A stretch of 64,000 nucleotides of DNA, from contig JABTUY010000001.1 in the NCBI GenBank assembly GCA_015075165.1, forward strand, positions 310,001 through 374,000, written 5' to 3'. Below the pieces are notes generated by a model that was not told the DNA's origin, did not search any database, and worked only from the letters and a program-made list of their open reading frames with translations. This document shows positions 1 through 11,035 of this stretch, piece after piece. The position numbers and the translations under genes were made by a program. Source of the stretch: Ideonella sp. GTDB taxonomy: Bacteria > Pseudomonadota > Gammaproteobacteria > Burkholderiales > Burkholderiaceae_C. Position 1 is the stretch's first letter. The number at the start of each line of letters is the position of its first letter.

Positions 1-2
1 GC

Positions 3-1460
3 CAGAGCCCGGAGTTCTTCGAGACCACGCAGACCGGCGAGGTGCTGTCGCGGCTGACCACCGACACCACGCTGGTGCAGACGGTGGTCGGCTCCAGCCT
101 CAGCATGGGCCTGCGCAACACGGTGATGGGCGTTGGCGCGCTGATCATGCTGATCGTCACCAACCCCTACGTGATGACGCAGGTGCTCGGCATCCTGGTG
201 CTGGTGGTGCTGCCGTCGCTGCTGTTCGGCCGCCGCGTGCGCCGCCTCAGCCGCGCCAGCCAGGACCGCGTGGCCGATTCCAGCGCCATCGCCGCCGAGG
301 TGCTCAACGCGGTGCCGGTGGTGCAGGGCTTCGTGCAGGAGCCGCGCGAGACCGCGCGCTTCGCGCGTGCCACCGAAGACGCCTTCCAGACCGCGCGCAA
401 GCGCTCGCGCGTGCGCGCGGTGCTGGTGGCGTTCATCATCACCGCCACCTTCGGCGCGCTGCTGTGGGGCCTGTACCAGGGCACGCAGGCCGTGCTCGGC
501 GGCCACATCAGCGCCGGCCACCTCGGGCAGACGGTGGTCTACGTGATCATCCTGGTCAGCAGCGTCGCGGTGCTGTCGGAGGTGTACGGCGACCTGCTGC
601 GCGCCGCCGGCGCCACCGAACGGCTGATGGAGCTGCTGGCCGCGCGCTCGCCGGTGGCCGATGCGCCGTCGCCGCGCGCACTGCCGCCGGTGCAAGGCGG
701 CTCGTCGCTGGCGTTTGATCACGTCAGCTTCGCCTACCCCTCGCGGCCGCAGCATCCGGCGCTGCGCGGCGTCTCACTCGCGGTGCAGCCCGGCGAGACG
801 GTGGCCGTGGTCGGACCCAGCGGCGCCGGCAAGAGCACGCTGTTTCACCTGCTGCTGCGCTTTTACGACGCGCACGCGGGCAGCGTGCGGCTCGACGGCG
901 TGCCGGTGCGCGAGCTGGCGCTGGCCGAGCTGCGCCAGCGCATCGGCATCGTGCCGCAGGACAGCACGGTGTTCTCCACCAGCGCGATGGAGAACATCCG
1001 CTACGGCCGCCCCGGCGCCCGCGATGATGAGGTGATCGCCGCCGCGCGCGCCGCGTTCGCGCACGACTTCATCAGCGCGCTGCCCGAGGGCTACGCCACC
1101 TTCCTCGGCGAGCGCGGCGTGCGCCTGTCGGGCGGCCAGCGCCAGCGCATCGCGATCGCCCGCGCGATGCTGAAGAACCCGCCGCTGCTGCTGCTGGACG
1201 AGGCCACCAGCGCACTCGACGCCGAGAGCGAGCGCATGGTGCAGGCCGCGCTCGAGGCGGCGATGCGCAACCGCACCACGCTGGTGATCGCGCACCGGCT
1301 GGCCACCGTGCAGCGCGCCGACCGCATCGTGGTGATGGAGGCCGGCTCGATCGTCGATGTCGGCACGCATGCCGAGCTGGTGGCACGCGGCGGGCTCTAC
1401 GCGCGGCTGGCCGCGATGCAGTTCGAACTCGCGCCGGCTGAGGGCGTGGGCGCGGTGTGA
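3..1460 (+). CDS. ABC exporter, fused membrane and ATPase domains (MsbA-like), 5' end outside window
   Basis: C-terminal part of a half-size ABC exporter. The frame is open from base 3, so the gene begins upstream of the window; a GTG at 42 is internal. The first ~190 codons are the end of the transmembrane domain, with hydrophobic stretches around 130-220 and 430-580. The nucleotide-binding domain follows: Walker A GPSGAGKST near 811-838, signature LSGGQRQR from 1125, Walker B LLLLDEATSALD near 1186-1220 and the H-loop in VIAHRLATV. Such proteins work as homo- or heterodimers exporting lipids, peptides or drugs across the inner membrane. The substrate cannot be read from sequence. Confidence 0.93.
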   Translation, partial: QSPEFFETTQTGEVLSRLTTDTTLVQTVVGSSLSMGLRNTVMGVGALIMLIVTNPYVMTQVLGILVLVVLPSLLFGRRVRRLSRASQDRVADSSAIAAEVLNAVPVVQGFVQEPRETARFARATEDAFQTARKRSRVRAVLVAFIITATFGALLWGLYQGTQAVLGGHISAGHLGQTVVYVIILVSSVAVLSEVYGDLLRAAGATERLMELLAARSPVADAPSPRALPPVQGGSSLAFDHVSFAYPSRPQHPALRGVSLAVQPGETVAVVGPSGAGKSTLFHLLLRFYDAHAGSVRLDGVPVRELALAELRQRIGIVPQDSTVFSTSAMENIRYGRPGARDDEVIAAARAAFAHDFISALPEGYATFLGERGVRLSGGQRQRIAIARAMLKNPPLLLLDEATSALDAESERMVQAALEAAMRNRTTLVIAHRLATVQRADRIVVMEAGSIVDVGTHAELVARGGLYARLAAMQFELAPAEGVGAV

Positions 1461-1568
1461 GCCTGCCGGCGCCGAACCCGGCGCGGCGCGCGTGGCGATT
1501 CACGCCGCACTCCTAGAATCACCGCCTGCGCCGCCACACCGGCACCCCACCCCGACGAGGCCCGCCCC

Positions 1569-2384
1569 TTGACCGCATCGCGCCCGATTCGCTCGCAGTA
1601 CGAAGACTTCATGCGCCACGTGTTCGAGCACGGTGTGGCCAAGGCCGACCGCACCGGCACCGGCACGAAGAGCGTGTTCGGCCACCAGCTGCGCTTCGAC
1701 CTGCGCGAGGGTTTTCCGCTGGTGACGACCAAGAAGGTGCATTTCAAGAGCATCGCGCTCGAGCTGCTGTGGTTCCTGCGCGGCGACTCCAACGTGCGCT
1801 GGCTGCAGGAGCGCGGCGTCAGCATCTGGGACGAGTGGGCCGGCCCCGACGGCGACCTGGGCCCGGTGTACGGCGTGCAGTGGCGCAGCTGGCCGACGCC
1901 CGGCGGTGGCCACGTCGACCAGATCGCGCAGGTGGTGCAGCAGCTGAAGACGCAGCCCGACTCGCGCCGCATCATCGTCAGCGCGTGGAACGTGGCCGAG
2001 TTGCCGAAGATGGCGCTGGCGCCGTGCCATGCGCTGTTCCAGTTCTACGTGGCCGAGGGGCGGCTGAGCTGCCAGCTCTACCAGCGCAGCGCCGACATCT
2101 TCCTCGGCGTGCCGTTCAACATCGCCAGCTACGCGCTGCTGACGCACATGCTGGCGCAGCAGTGCGACCTCGACGTCGGCGATTTCGTCTGGAGCGGCGG
2201 CGATTGCCACATTTACAGCAACCACTTCGAGCAGGTGCGCACGCAGCTCGCGCGCGCGCCGTTCGCCTACCCGCGGCTGCAGCTCGAACGCCGGCCGGCC
2301 TCGATTTTCGACTACGCGTACGAGGATTTCGCGCTGCTCGACTACCAGTGCCACGCGCCGATCAAGGCCCCGGTGGCGGTATGA
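1569..2384 (+). CDS. thyA: Thymidylate synthase
   Basis: Methylates dUMP to dTMP using 5,10-methylene-tetrahydrofolate and releases dihydrofolate. The 271 residues match the usual ThyA length. The active-site cysteine lies in APCHALFQF (Cys153), the phosphate-binding arginines in [11 protein letters not shown] (about 132-142), and the protein ends in the typical APIKAPVAV. The TTG at 1569 is chosen because the conserved QYEDFMRHV helix starts before the first internal ATG at 1611. Dihydrofolate reductase, which recycles its product, is encoded 0.6 kb downstream with one small divergent gene between. Confidence 0.97.
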   Translation: MTASRPIRSQYEDFMRHVFEHGVAKADRTGTGTKSVFGHQLRFDLREGFPLVTTKKVHFKSIALELLWFLRGDSNVRWLQERGVSIWDEWAGPDGDLGPVYGVQWRSWPTPGGGHVDQIAQVVQQLKTQPDSRRIIVSAWNVAELPKMALAPCHALFQFYVAEGRLSCQLYQRSADIFLGVPFNIASYALLTHMLAQQCDLDVGDFVWSGGDCHIYSNHFEQVRTQLARAPFAYPRLQLERRPASIFDYAYEDFALLDYQCHAPIKAPVAV

Positions 2385-2433
2385 AGCGGACGGGCACCGG
2401 CAGCGCGCCCGGTGCTCTCGCATCAGCGTCGCG

Positions 2434-2841
2434 TCACCCCGGCGCGTCCTCGTGCGCTCCCTGCCAGAGCAGCTCGTACCCCAGCTCGCGCGTCTCGGTG
2501 CAGTGCTGGGCCAATGCCGCGAACTTGGCGCGGAACACGGCGTCGGCGTGCGAGCGCTCGTGCTGCTCGAAGCTCTTCCAGTAGGTGACGATCACCAGAT
2601 CGTGGTCGGTCGCAGGCCCGCTGCCGGCGCCGGCGAGCGAGCCTTCGCGCGATACGAAGCCGGCGCAGCGGAAGACCTGGCCGGCAACGAAGCCGCCGCG
2701 CACGCCGCCGTAGGTTTGCTTGACGACGTTGCACATCTCACCCAGGGCTTCCTCGACGTCGTCGATCGTCACGCCGCGCTTCAGCTTGACGGTGTTGAAC
2801 AGCATCTTCGCACCGAACGGGATGGTGATGGGTCCGAACAT
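2434..2841 (-). CDS. Small ABM/dimeric alpha-beta barrel-like protein, function unknown
   Basis: A 135-residue soluble protein starting MFGPITIPFG. The ATG at 2841 has a clear GGAGG ribosome site a few bases upstream, and the open frame beyond it looks non-coding. The central segment DHDLVIVTYWKSFEQHERSHAD followed by FRAKFAALAQH resembles the strand-helix pattern of antibiotic-biosynthesis-monooxygenase or stress-response dimeric alpha-beta barrel proteins, where a W..EQHERSH segment is typical. No catalytic residues can be assigned. It sits on the opposite strand between thyA and folA, so it is not part of their transcription unit. The family call is tentative; that it is a gene is well supported. 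Confidence 0.7.
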   Translation of the reverse strand: MFGPITIPFGAKMLFNTVKLKRGVTIDDVEEALGEMCNVVKQTYGGVRGGFVAGQVFRCAGFVSREGSLAGAGSGPATDHDLVIVTYWKSFEQHERSHADAVFRAKFAALAQHCTETRELGYELLWQGAHEDAPG

Positions 2842-3010
2842 TGCTGCCTCCTGGTGCCCTGCGGCCAGTTCACACTGCACAGCCGACTGTAGGACCTTCG
2901 CGTATCCCCTGCGACGAAGCGGTGAACGCTGTGGTGCCACCCACATCATCCGGTTCACCTCGGCGTCGTGCAATCGGCGGCGGCGCACGTTGCAGCGACA
3001 ATGCGCACCG

Positions 3011-3544
3011 ATGTCCGATCATCCGTACGAACTGGTGCTGATCGCCGCGGTCGCCCGCAACGGGGTGATCGGCCGCGATGGCGCCCTGCCGTGGCACCTG
3101 GCCGCCGACCTGCAGCGCTTTCGCGAACTGACGCGCCAATGCCCGGTGGTGATGGGCCGCCGCACCTGGGATTCGCTCCCCACCCGTTATCGGCCGCTGC
3201 CCGGGCGCAGCAACATCGTCGTGACGCGCCGGGCTGGCTGGAGCGCCGAGGGCGCGCAGGCGGCAGCGTCGCTCGCCGCCGCACTCGCGCTGGCGCAGTT
3301 GCATCTGGGGTCGACGCGGCAGGTGTTCGTGATCGGCGGCGCGCAGCTCTACGAGCAGGCGCTGCCGCTGGCCGATGTGCTCGAGCTCACCGAGCTGCAC
3401 GCCGACGTGCAAGGCGATGCACGCTTCCCGCCATGGAGCCGCAGCGCATTCGTCGAGACTGCCCGCATCGCGCACGCCGCCGATGCGGCAGGGTCGCCGG
3501 CGTTCGACTTCGTCACCTATCGCCGAAGAGACTCGAACACCTGA
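3011..3544 (+). CDS. folA: Dihydrofolate reductase
   Basis: NADPH-dependent reduction of dihydrofolate to tetrahydrofolate. The 177 residues show the family landmarks: IAAVARNGVIGRDGALPWHL at about 11-30 (substrate loop with Trp28), VVMGRRTWDSLP at about 47-58 (NADPH site), and FVIGGAQLYEQALPLAD in the C-terminal half. The ATG at 3011 begins MSDHPYELVLIAAV, matching the usual short N-terminus. It functions with thyA just upstream. The following DUF4337 gene begins 13 bases after its stop and may be co-transcribed. Confidence 0.96.
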   Translation: MSDHPYELVLIAAVARNGVIGRDGALPWHLAADLQRFRELTRQCPVVMGRRTWDSLPTRYRPLPGRSNIVVTRRAGWSAEGAQAAASLAAALALAQLHLGSTRQVFVIGGAQLYEQALPLADVLELTELHADVQGDARFPPWSRSAFVETARIAHAADAAGSPAFDFVTYRRRDSNT

Positions 3545-3557
3545 GGGAGATTCACCG

Positions 3558-4136
3558 ATGTCCGGAGCCGGTTTCCATGTCCACGGGCCGCACGATCACG
3601 AACTCGAGCACGCCGCCCACCACGCCGACAAGGACCGCTTCGCCGGCACCATCGCGGTGATGACGGCGATCCTCGCCACGGTGGGCGCGTTGTTCGCCTA
3701 CATGGGCGGCGCCACGCAGGCCAACGCCGGCCTGTACAAGAACAACGCCGCCATCAAGAAGACCGAGGCGTCGAACCAATGGAACTACTACCAGGCCAAG
3801 AGCAGCAAGCAGAACCTGTCGGAGCTCGCCGTGGCACTGGTGCCGGCCGAGCGCAGGCCGCAGTACCTGGCCGAAGTCGAGCGCTACAAGAACGAGAAGG
3901 CCGAGATCAAGCTGGCGGCCGACAAGCTCGAAGCCGAAGCGCAGGACTGGAGTGCGCGCTCCGACGCCCAGATGCACCTGCACCACCGCTGGGCGCAAGC
4001 CACCACCGCGCTGCAGATCTCGATCGCGCTGGCGGCGATGGCGCTGCTGACGCGCCGCAAGTGGCTCGAATGGGGCATGTTCGGCGTGGCCGCGATCGGC
4101 GTCGCGCTCGGCGCCGCCGCGCTGCTGCACGTGTGA
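3558..4136 (+). CDS. DUF4337 inner-membrane protein
   Basis: A 192-residue protein with a His/Asp-rich N-terminus (residues 7-25), one transmembrane helix at about 30-52, a charged helical middle section (about 60-145, likely coiled coil) and two C-terminal helices (about 152-192). The GGATQANAGLYKNNAAIKKTEASNQWNYYQAKS segment just after the first helix is characteristic of DUF4337 proteins. Function is unknown in the family. The start has AGGGAGA upstream and lies 13 bases after folA, suggesting read-through from that gene. Confidence 0.85.
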   Translation: MSGAGFHVHGPHDHELEHAAHHADKDRFAGTIAVMTAILATVGALFAYMGGATQANAGLYKNNAAIKKTEASNQWNYYQAKSSKQNLSELAVALVPAERRPQYLAEVERYKNEKAEIKLAADKLEAEAQDWSARSDAQMHLHHRWAQATTALQISIALAAMALLTRRKWLEWGMFGVAAIGVALGAAALLHV

Positions 4137-4277
4137 GCCTTGGTCCATGGCGGCCCTCATGATCCACAGTCCGTCGCGGGTTGCCCCGCTTGGCGGCGCC
4201 GCGGCGCCACACCACACTGCCGAAGTGGCCGCCGACCCGACCGTTGTAGCTGTTGACGCAGCCTGCGCGCCGCCGCC

Positions 4278-5696
4278 ATGAACGCGCGTTGGCCGGTCGC
4301 AGTCGTGCTGCTTGCGCTCGCGGCGCTGGCGGCCTACCGCTGGCTGCCGCAGCGCGGCAGCGCCGATGCTCCGGCCGGCGGCCCACCGGTCGCATCGGCC
4401 ACGAAGGGCAGTTCAGGTGGCAACGGCCAGGCCGTGTCGGTGAGCGTGTTCGCCGCGCTGCAGCGCGACGTGCCGGTGACCATCGAAGCAGCCGGCACGG
4501 TGGTGTCGCTCGACACGGTGGACGTGCGGCCGCAGGTGTCGGGTACCGTAGCCGAGGCGGTGGTGCGCGAAGGCCAGTTCGTGCGCCGCGGCGACGTGCT
4601 GTTCCGGCTCGACGACCGTGCCGACCGCGCCAACCTCGAGAAGGCGCGCGCGCAACTGCTGCGCGACCGCGCGCTGCTGGCCGACCTGCGGCGCCAGCAC
4701 GCACGCGCGCAAGACCTGCGCGCGCAGAACTTCATCGCGCAGAGCGCGCTCGACACCGTGCGCGCGCAGTTCGAATCGCAGCAGGCCGCGGTGGCGGCCA
4801 GCGTCGCGGCGGTCCGCTCGGCCGAGGTGGCGCTGAGCTACGGCACCATCACCGCGCCGCTGTCGGGCCGCGCTGGCGCGGTGGGGATCTACCGCGGCAG
4901 CCTGGTGCAAAGCGCCGGCAACGCGTTGGTCACGATCAGCAGGATCGATCCGATCGGCGTCGCCTTCACGGTGCCCGAGGCGCAGCTCGACGCGGTGCTG
5001 CAGGCCAGCGGGCTGCGCCGCGGCGTGGCGCCGGCGGCGGCGCACGACGCGCGCCGGCCCGCCGCGCCGGCCGCCGCGGCACGCACCGCCGCAGCGGCCG
5101 CGTCGTCGGCCGGCGGCGGCACCACGCTCGGGACGATCCTGGTCTCGCTGCCCGATGCCGAACGCCGCGGCACGGCGGCCGAGATCGTCGGCCGCATCAC
5201 GTTCGTCGACAACGCGGTCGACACCAGCACCGGCACCATTCGCGTCAAGGGTGAGCTGCCGAACGCCGATCATCGGCTGTGGCCCGGGCAGTACGTGAGC
5301 GTGCGCATGACGCTGCGCACGCTCGTCGGCGCGATCGTGATCCCGCAGAGTGCGCTGATCGTGCGCGGCAATGAGCGCTCGGTGTATGTCGTCAAGGCCG
5401 ACGGCACGGTCGAGCCGCGCGCGGTGCAGCCGCGCTACAACGCCGGCGAGTTGCTCGCGATCGACGGGCTTCACGCCGGCGACAAGGTGGTGGTCGAGGG
5501 CAAGCAGGATCTGCGGCCGGGCAGCACGGTGCATGCCACGCCGTACCTGCCGGCAGCACGCGACCCGGCCTCGCCACGCGAGCAGCCGGCCGCGCGCGTG
5601 CCGCCGTCGCACACCGGCGCGTCGGGCGCCGCCAGTGGAGCGTCGGGCGCCGCCACTGGCGCGGGCGTCCGCAGCGGCGCCGGAGCCTCGCTGTGA
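4278..5696 (+). CDS. RND efflux periplasmic adaptor (MdtA/AcrA type)
   Basis: Membrane-fusion protein linking an RND pump to an outer-membrane channel. It has an N-terminal signal/anchor (about residues 5-20), a biotinyl-lipoyl-like half motif VRPQVSGTVAEAVVREGQ with VRRGDVLFRLDD, a helical hairpin (about 115-175), the second lipoyl half with YGTITAPLSGRAG, a beta-barrel and a membrane-proximal domain. At 472 residues it is longer than usual because of an Ala/Arg-rich insertion (about 253-278) and a low-complexity C-tail made partly of a 21-bp duplication. Its stop overlaps the GTG of the pump gene, so the pair is translationally coupled. No outer-membrane factor gene is nearby. Confidence 0.92.
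   Translation: MNARWPVAVVLLALAALAAYRWLPQRGSADAPAGGPPVASATKGSSGGNGQAVSVSVFAALQRDVPVTIEAAGTVVSLDTVDVRPQVSGTVAEAVVREGQFVRRGDVLFRLDDRADRANLEKARAQLLRDRALLADLRRQHARAQDLRAQNFIAQSALDTVRAQFESQQAAVAASVAAVRSAEVALSYGTITAPLSGRAGAVGIYRGSLVQSAGNALVTISRIDPIGVAFTVPEAQLDAVLQASGLRRGVAPAAAHDARRPAAPAAAARTAAAAASSAGGGTTLGTILVSLPDAERRGTAAEIVGRITFVDNAVDTSTGTIRVKGELPNADHRLWPGQYVSVRMTLRTLVGAIVIPQSALIVRGNERSVYVVKADGTVEPRAVQPRYNAGELLAIDGLHAGDKVVVEGKQDLRPGSTVHATPYLPAARDPASPREQPAARVPPSHTGASGAASGASGAATGAGVRSGAGASL
5619..5660 (+). repeat. Two tandem copies of a 21-bp unit in the adaptor C-tail
   Basis: Units at 5619-5639 and 5640-5660 differ at two positions and encode ASGAASG/ASGAATG-type residues. The repeat keeps frame and lengthens the disordered tail of the RND adaptor just before its stop. 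Confidence 0.8.
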
Positions 5697-8600
5697 CCTT
5701 CACCGAGGTGTTCATCCGCCGTCCGGTGATGACGGTGCTGCTGAACATCGCGATCGTGATGGCTGGCATCGTCGCGCTGCGCGACATCCCGGTGGCCGCG
5801 CTGCCGCGCTACAACACGCCGGTGATCCAGGTGGCGGCGTTCCTGCCCGGGGCGTCACCGGAGACGATGGCCAGCTCGGTGGCGCTGCCGCTGGAGAAGC
5901 AGTTCTCCGCCATCGCCGGGCTGACGACGATCAGCTCCACCAACACGCTGGGCGCGAGCAGCGTGGTGCTCGAATTCGACACCGCGCGCGACATCGACGC
6001 CGCGGCGGTCGACGTACAGGCGGCGCTGTTTCGCGCGCAGCGCACGCTGCCGGCCGAGATGACCACGCCGCCGTCGTACCGCAAGGTCAACCCGGCCGAT
6101 GCGTCGGTTCTGATCATCTCGCTGCGCTCGCCGTCGATGGGGCTGGCCGAGCTGAACGACTTCGCCGAGAACCTGATCTCGCCGACGCTGTCGACCATCG
6201 ACGGCGTCGCGCAGGTGATGGTGTGGGGCCAGAAGCGCTACGCGGTGCGCATCCGCGCGCGACCCGAGGCGCTGACCGAGCGCAACATCACGCTCGACGA
6301 GCTGCGCGCCGCCGTCAGCGCCGCCAACCCCAACACGCCGGTGGGTGTGCTCGAGGGGCCGCGCCAGACGCTCACGGTGCAGGCCAACCGCCAGCTCACC
6401 AACGCGCGCGAGTTCGGCAACATCATCGTCGCCAACCGCGGCGACGCGCCGGTGCGCCTGCGCGACGTGGCCGACGTGCAGGACAGCTACGAGACGGTGA
6501 AGACCGCCTCCACCTTCAACGGCGAGCGCTCGATCACGCTGGGCGTGCAGCGCCAGCCCGACGCCAACACCGTGCAGGTGGTCGACCGCGTCAAGGCCAC
6601 GCTGCCGCGGCTGCAGGCGCAGATGCCGGCGTCGGTGAGCCTGGTGGCGTTCAGCGACCGCTCGCAGTCGATCCGCGACGCGCTGCACGACGTCGAGCTG
6701 ACGCTGATGCTCACCATCGTGCTGGTGGTGCTGGTGATCTTCCTGTTCCTGCGCCGCGTGGCGGCCACCGTGATCCCGGCGCTGTCGCTGCCGGTGTCGC
6801 TGATCGGCGCGCTGTCGCTGCTGGTCCCGCTGGGCTACAGCCTCGACAACATCTCGCTGCTCGGCCTCACGCTGGCGGTGGGGCTGGTGGTCGACGACGC
6901 GATCGTGATGCTCGAGAACATCGTGCGCCACATCGAGGGCGGCATGGCGCCGTTCGACGCCGCGATCAAGGGCGCGCGCGAGATGGCCTTCACGATCATG
7001 TCGATCTCGATCTCGCTGGTCGCGGTGCTGATCCCGATCTTCTTCATGCCCGGCGTGATCGGCCTGCTGTTCCACGAGTTCGCGGTGGTGGTGGGCCTGG
7101 CGATCCTGGTGTCGGCGCTGGTGTCGCTGACGCTGGTGCCGATGCTGGCCAGCCGCTTCCTGCGCCACCACACGCCGCAGCAAGAGAGCGCGCTCGGCCG
7201 CGTGTTCGAGCGCGGCTTCGCGGCGCTGCAACGCGGCTACGCGAAGACGCTCGACTGGGCGCTGGCGCACCGCGGCTTCGTCGGCGCGGTGGCGCTGGGC
7301 AGCGTGGTGCTGACCGGCGTGCTGTTCGTGACGATCCCGAAGGGCTTCTTCCCCGAGGAAGACATCGGCCAGATCTACGTCACCACCGAGGCCGCCGAAG
7401 ACATCTCGTTCGCCGCGATGGAGGCGCTGCACTACCGCGTGGCCGAGGTGATCCGCGCCGACCCGGCGATCGACGACGTCGGCACCGGCCTGGGCAGCAC
7501 CTCGTTCGGCGCCAACACGGTCAACTCCGGCCGCATCTTCGTCACGCTGAAGCCGCGCAGCCAGCGTCCGCCGGTGGCGCAGGTGATCGACCGCCTGCGC
7601 CGCGCGGTGCGCGCGGTGCCGGGCATCGCGGTGTACATGCAGCCGGTGCAGAACCTGCGCCTGGGCGGCCGCTCGAGCAAGAGCCGCTACCAGTACACGC
7701 TGCAGAGCGTGCGCGCCGACGCGCTCAACGAGTGGGCCAACCGGCTGCAGGAGCGCATGCGCGCCGACCCGCTGTTCCGCGACGTCACCAGCGATTCGCA
7801 GCTGCGCGGCCTGCAGGCCTCGCTCGCGATCGACCGCGACCGCGCCAACCTGCTCGGCGTGTCGATGGCCGAACTGCGCAGCGCGCTCTATACCGCGTTC
7901 GGCGAACGGCAGGTGTCATCGATCTACGGCCCGAGCAACACCTTCGTCGTGATCATGGAGGCCGACGAGCGCGATCGCCAGTTCGAGGACGCATTCGCGC
8001 GCATCCACCTGCGCGGCAAGGGCGGCGCGCTGGTGCCGCTGTCGGCGTTCGCATCGGTGCAGCGCACGGTCGGGCCCACCGCGGTCAACCACCAGGGCCA
8101 GCTGCAGGCGATCACAATCTCGTTCAACCTCGCGCCCGACGTCGCGCTCGGCCACGCCACGCGCAAGCTCGAAGGCTATGTGCACGAGCTGAAGATGCCG
8201 GCGTCGATCGTCGGCAGCTACGGCGGCGACGCCGCGGTGTTCAAGGATTCGCAGACCGGCCAGGCCGTGCTGCTGGTAGTGGCGGTACTCGTCATCTACC
8301 TGCTGCTGGGCGTGCTGTACGAGAGCTACATCCACCCGCTGACGATCCTGGCCGGCCTGCCGTCGGCGGTGGTCGGCGCGCTGCTGACGCTGACGATCTT
8401 CCGCACCGACCTGACGCTGATCGCCACCATCGGCATCCTGATGCTGATCGGCATCGTGAAGAAGAACGCGATCATGATGATCGACTTCGCGCTCGACGCG
8501 CAGCGCAACCAGGGGCTGCCGCCGCACGAGGCGATCCGCCAGGCGTGCCTGCTGCGCTTGCGGCCGATCATGATGACGACGCTGGCGGCGATGATGGGCG

Positions 8601-8815
8601 CGCTGCCGATCGCGATCGGCCTCGGCGCCGGCGCCGAGCTGCGCCAGCCGCTCGGCCTGGCGGTGGTCGGCGGCCTGATCGTGTCGCAGGCGGTCACGCT
8701 GTACATCACGCCGGTGATCTACCTCGCGCTCGACCGCTGGAGCGGTTCGGGGCCGATCACGCAAGCCACCGGAGAACCCCATGCCCACCGTGTTCGAACG
8801 CCTGCTGTCGGGTGA
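5693..8815 (+). CDS. RND multidrug efflux pump, inner-membrane subunit (AcrB/MdtB-C family)
   Basis: Proton-driven efflux transporter of 1040 residues, the normal size for hydrophobe/amphiphile RND pumps. It starts FTEVFIRRPVMTVLLNIAIV (first helix) and contains the transmembrane-4 proton-relay motif GLVVDDAIVMLENIVRHIEGG near residue 400, two large periplasmic loops, and the second-half motif GIVKKNAIMMIDFALDA near residue 925. The GTG start overlaps the adaptor stop (GTGA), showing an operon. The RND pump and adaptor are certain; the drugs exported are not predictable. The last 35 bases overlap the HIT gene start. Confidence 0.95.
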   Translation: MTFTEVFIRRPVMTVLLNIAIVMAGIVALRDIPVAALPRYNTPVIQVAAFLPGASPETMASSVALPLEKQFSAIAGLTTISSTNTLGASSVVLEFDTARDIDAAAVDVQAALFRAQRTLPAEMTTPPSYRKVNPADASVLIISLRSPSMGLAELNDFAENLISPTLSTIDGVAQVMVWGQKRYAVRIRARPEALTERNITLDELRAAVSAANPNTPVGVLEGPRQTLTVQANRQLTNAREFGNIIVANRGDAPVRLRDVADVQDSYETVKTASTFNGERSITLGVQRQPDANTVQVVDRVKATLPRLQAQMPASVSLVAFSDRSQSIRDALHDVELTLMLTIVLVVLVIFLFLRRVAATVIPALSLPVSLIGALSLLVPLGYSLDNISLLGLTLAVGLVVDDAIVMLENIVRHIEGGMAPFDAAIKGAREMAFTIMSISISLVAVLIPIFFMPGVIGLLFHEFAVVVGLAILVSALVSLTLVPMLASRFLRHHTPQQESALGRVFERGFAALQRGYAKTLDWALAHRGFVGAVALGSVVLTGVLFVTIPKGFFPEEDIGQIYVTTEAAEDISFAAMEALHYRVAEVIRADPAIDDVGTGLGSTSFGANTVNSGRIFVTLKPRSQRPPVAQVIDRLRRAVRAVPGIAVYMQPVQNLRLGGRSSKSRYQYTLQSVRADALNEWANRLQERMRADPLFRDVTSDSQLRGLQASLAIDRDRANLLGVSMAELRSALYTAFGERQVSSIYGPSNTFVVIMEADERDRQFEDAFARIHLRGKGGALVPLSAFASVQRTVGPTAVNHQGQLQAITISFNLAPDVALGHATRKLEGYVHELKMPASIVGSYGGDAAVFKDSQTGQAVLLVVAVLVIYLLLGVLYESYIHPLTILAGLPSAVVGALLTLTIFRTDLTLIATIGILMLIGIVKKNAIMMIDFALDAQRNQGLPPHEAIRQACLLRLRPIMMTTLAAMMGALPIAIGLGAGAELRQPLGLAVVGGLIVSQAVTLYITPVIYLALDRWSGSGPITQATGEPHAHRVRTPAVG

Positions 8816-9194
8816 ATGGCCGTGCGCCAAGGTCTACGAGGACGACCTCGTGTTCGCCTTCATGGATGCCGGCCAGGTCAACGACGGCCACGTGATCGTC
8901 GCCACCAAGTCGCCGCGGCCGACGCTGTTGGACTGCACCGAGGCCGAGGCCGCAGCGCTGATGCGCGCCGCGCAGCGCATCGCGCGCGCCGTCGAGCGCG
9001 CGTTCGCGCCCGAGGGCATCACGCTGCTGCAGGCCAACCGGCCGGCCGGCTTCCAGACCGTGCCGCACGCGCACCTGCACGTGCTGCCGCGCCACACCGG
9101 TGACGGTGTCGAGCTGACGTGGCCGCGCAAGGAGCCGGGCATCGAGCGGCTGCGCGAGCTGGCGCAGCGCATCCGGCTCGACGACGGAGGCTGA
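8781..9194 (+). CDS. HIT (histidine triad) family nucleotide-binding protein
   Basis: A 137-residue HIT-superfamily hydrolase/transferase acting on nucleoside phosphoramidates or dinucleotides. The triad is PHAHLHVLPRH with His96, His98 and His100; the N-terminus PTVFERLLSGEWPCAKVYEDD and VNDGHVIVATKSP are standard HIT strands. The ATG at 8781 lies inside the end of the RND pump gene, so expression is probably coupled. At the 3' end it converges with the acyl-CoA synthetase gene. Substrate unknown. Confidence 0.9.
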   Translation: MPTVFERLLSGEWPCAKVYEDDLVFAFMDAGQVNDGHVIVATKSPRPTLLDCTEAEAAALMRAAQRIARAVERAFAPEGITLLQANRPAGFQTVPHAHLHVLPRHTGDGVELTWPRKEPGIERLRELAQRIRLDDGG

Positions 9195-9206
9195 CGCGAG
9201 CGACCG

Positions 9207-9232
9207 GCGCCCGCTGCTCGGCCTGCGGGCGC
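9207..9232. terminator. Possible bidirectional terminator hairpin
   Basis: A perfect 8-bp stem GCGCCCGC/GCGGGCGC with a 10-base loop lies between the convergent HIT and acyl-CoA synthetase genes. No T-tract follows on either strand, so intrinsic termination is only suggested. Confidence 0.35.
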
Positions 9233-9275
9233 AACGCCGCGCACTGCGGCGCACCGGCGCCACTCGCGCGCGCGG

Positions 9276-10949
<1,674 letters not shown>

Positions 10950-11035
10950 CGGTGTCTCCTGGTGCGCGGGTGCCGCGGTGTACGCTGCGCCAGCTTACGC
11001 CGATGTGTGAAACCCGCTGCACAACCACGAGTCCG

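Noticed and set aside
5371-8895. Very long open frame on the + strand overlapping the RND adaptor and pump
   Set aside because: It is an Arg/Ala/Gly-rich alternative frame produced by high GC; the pump frame has clear RND motifs and the correct length.
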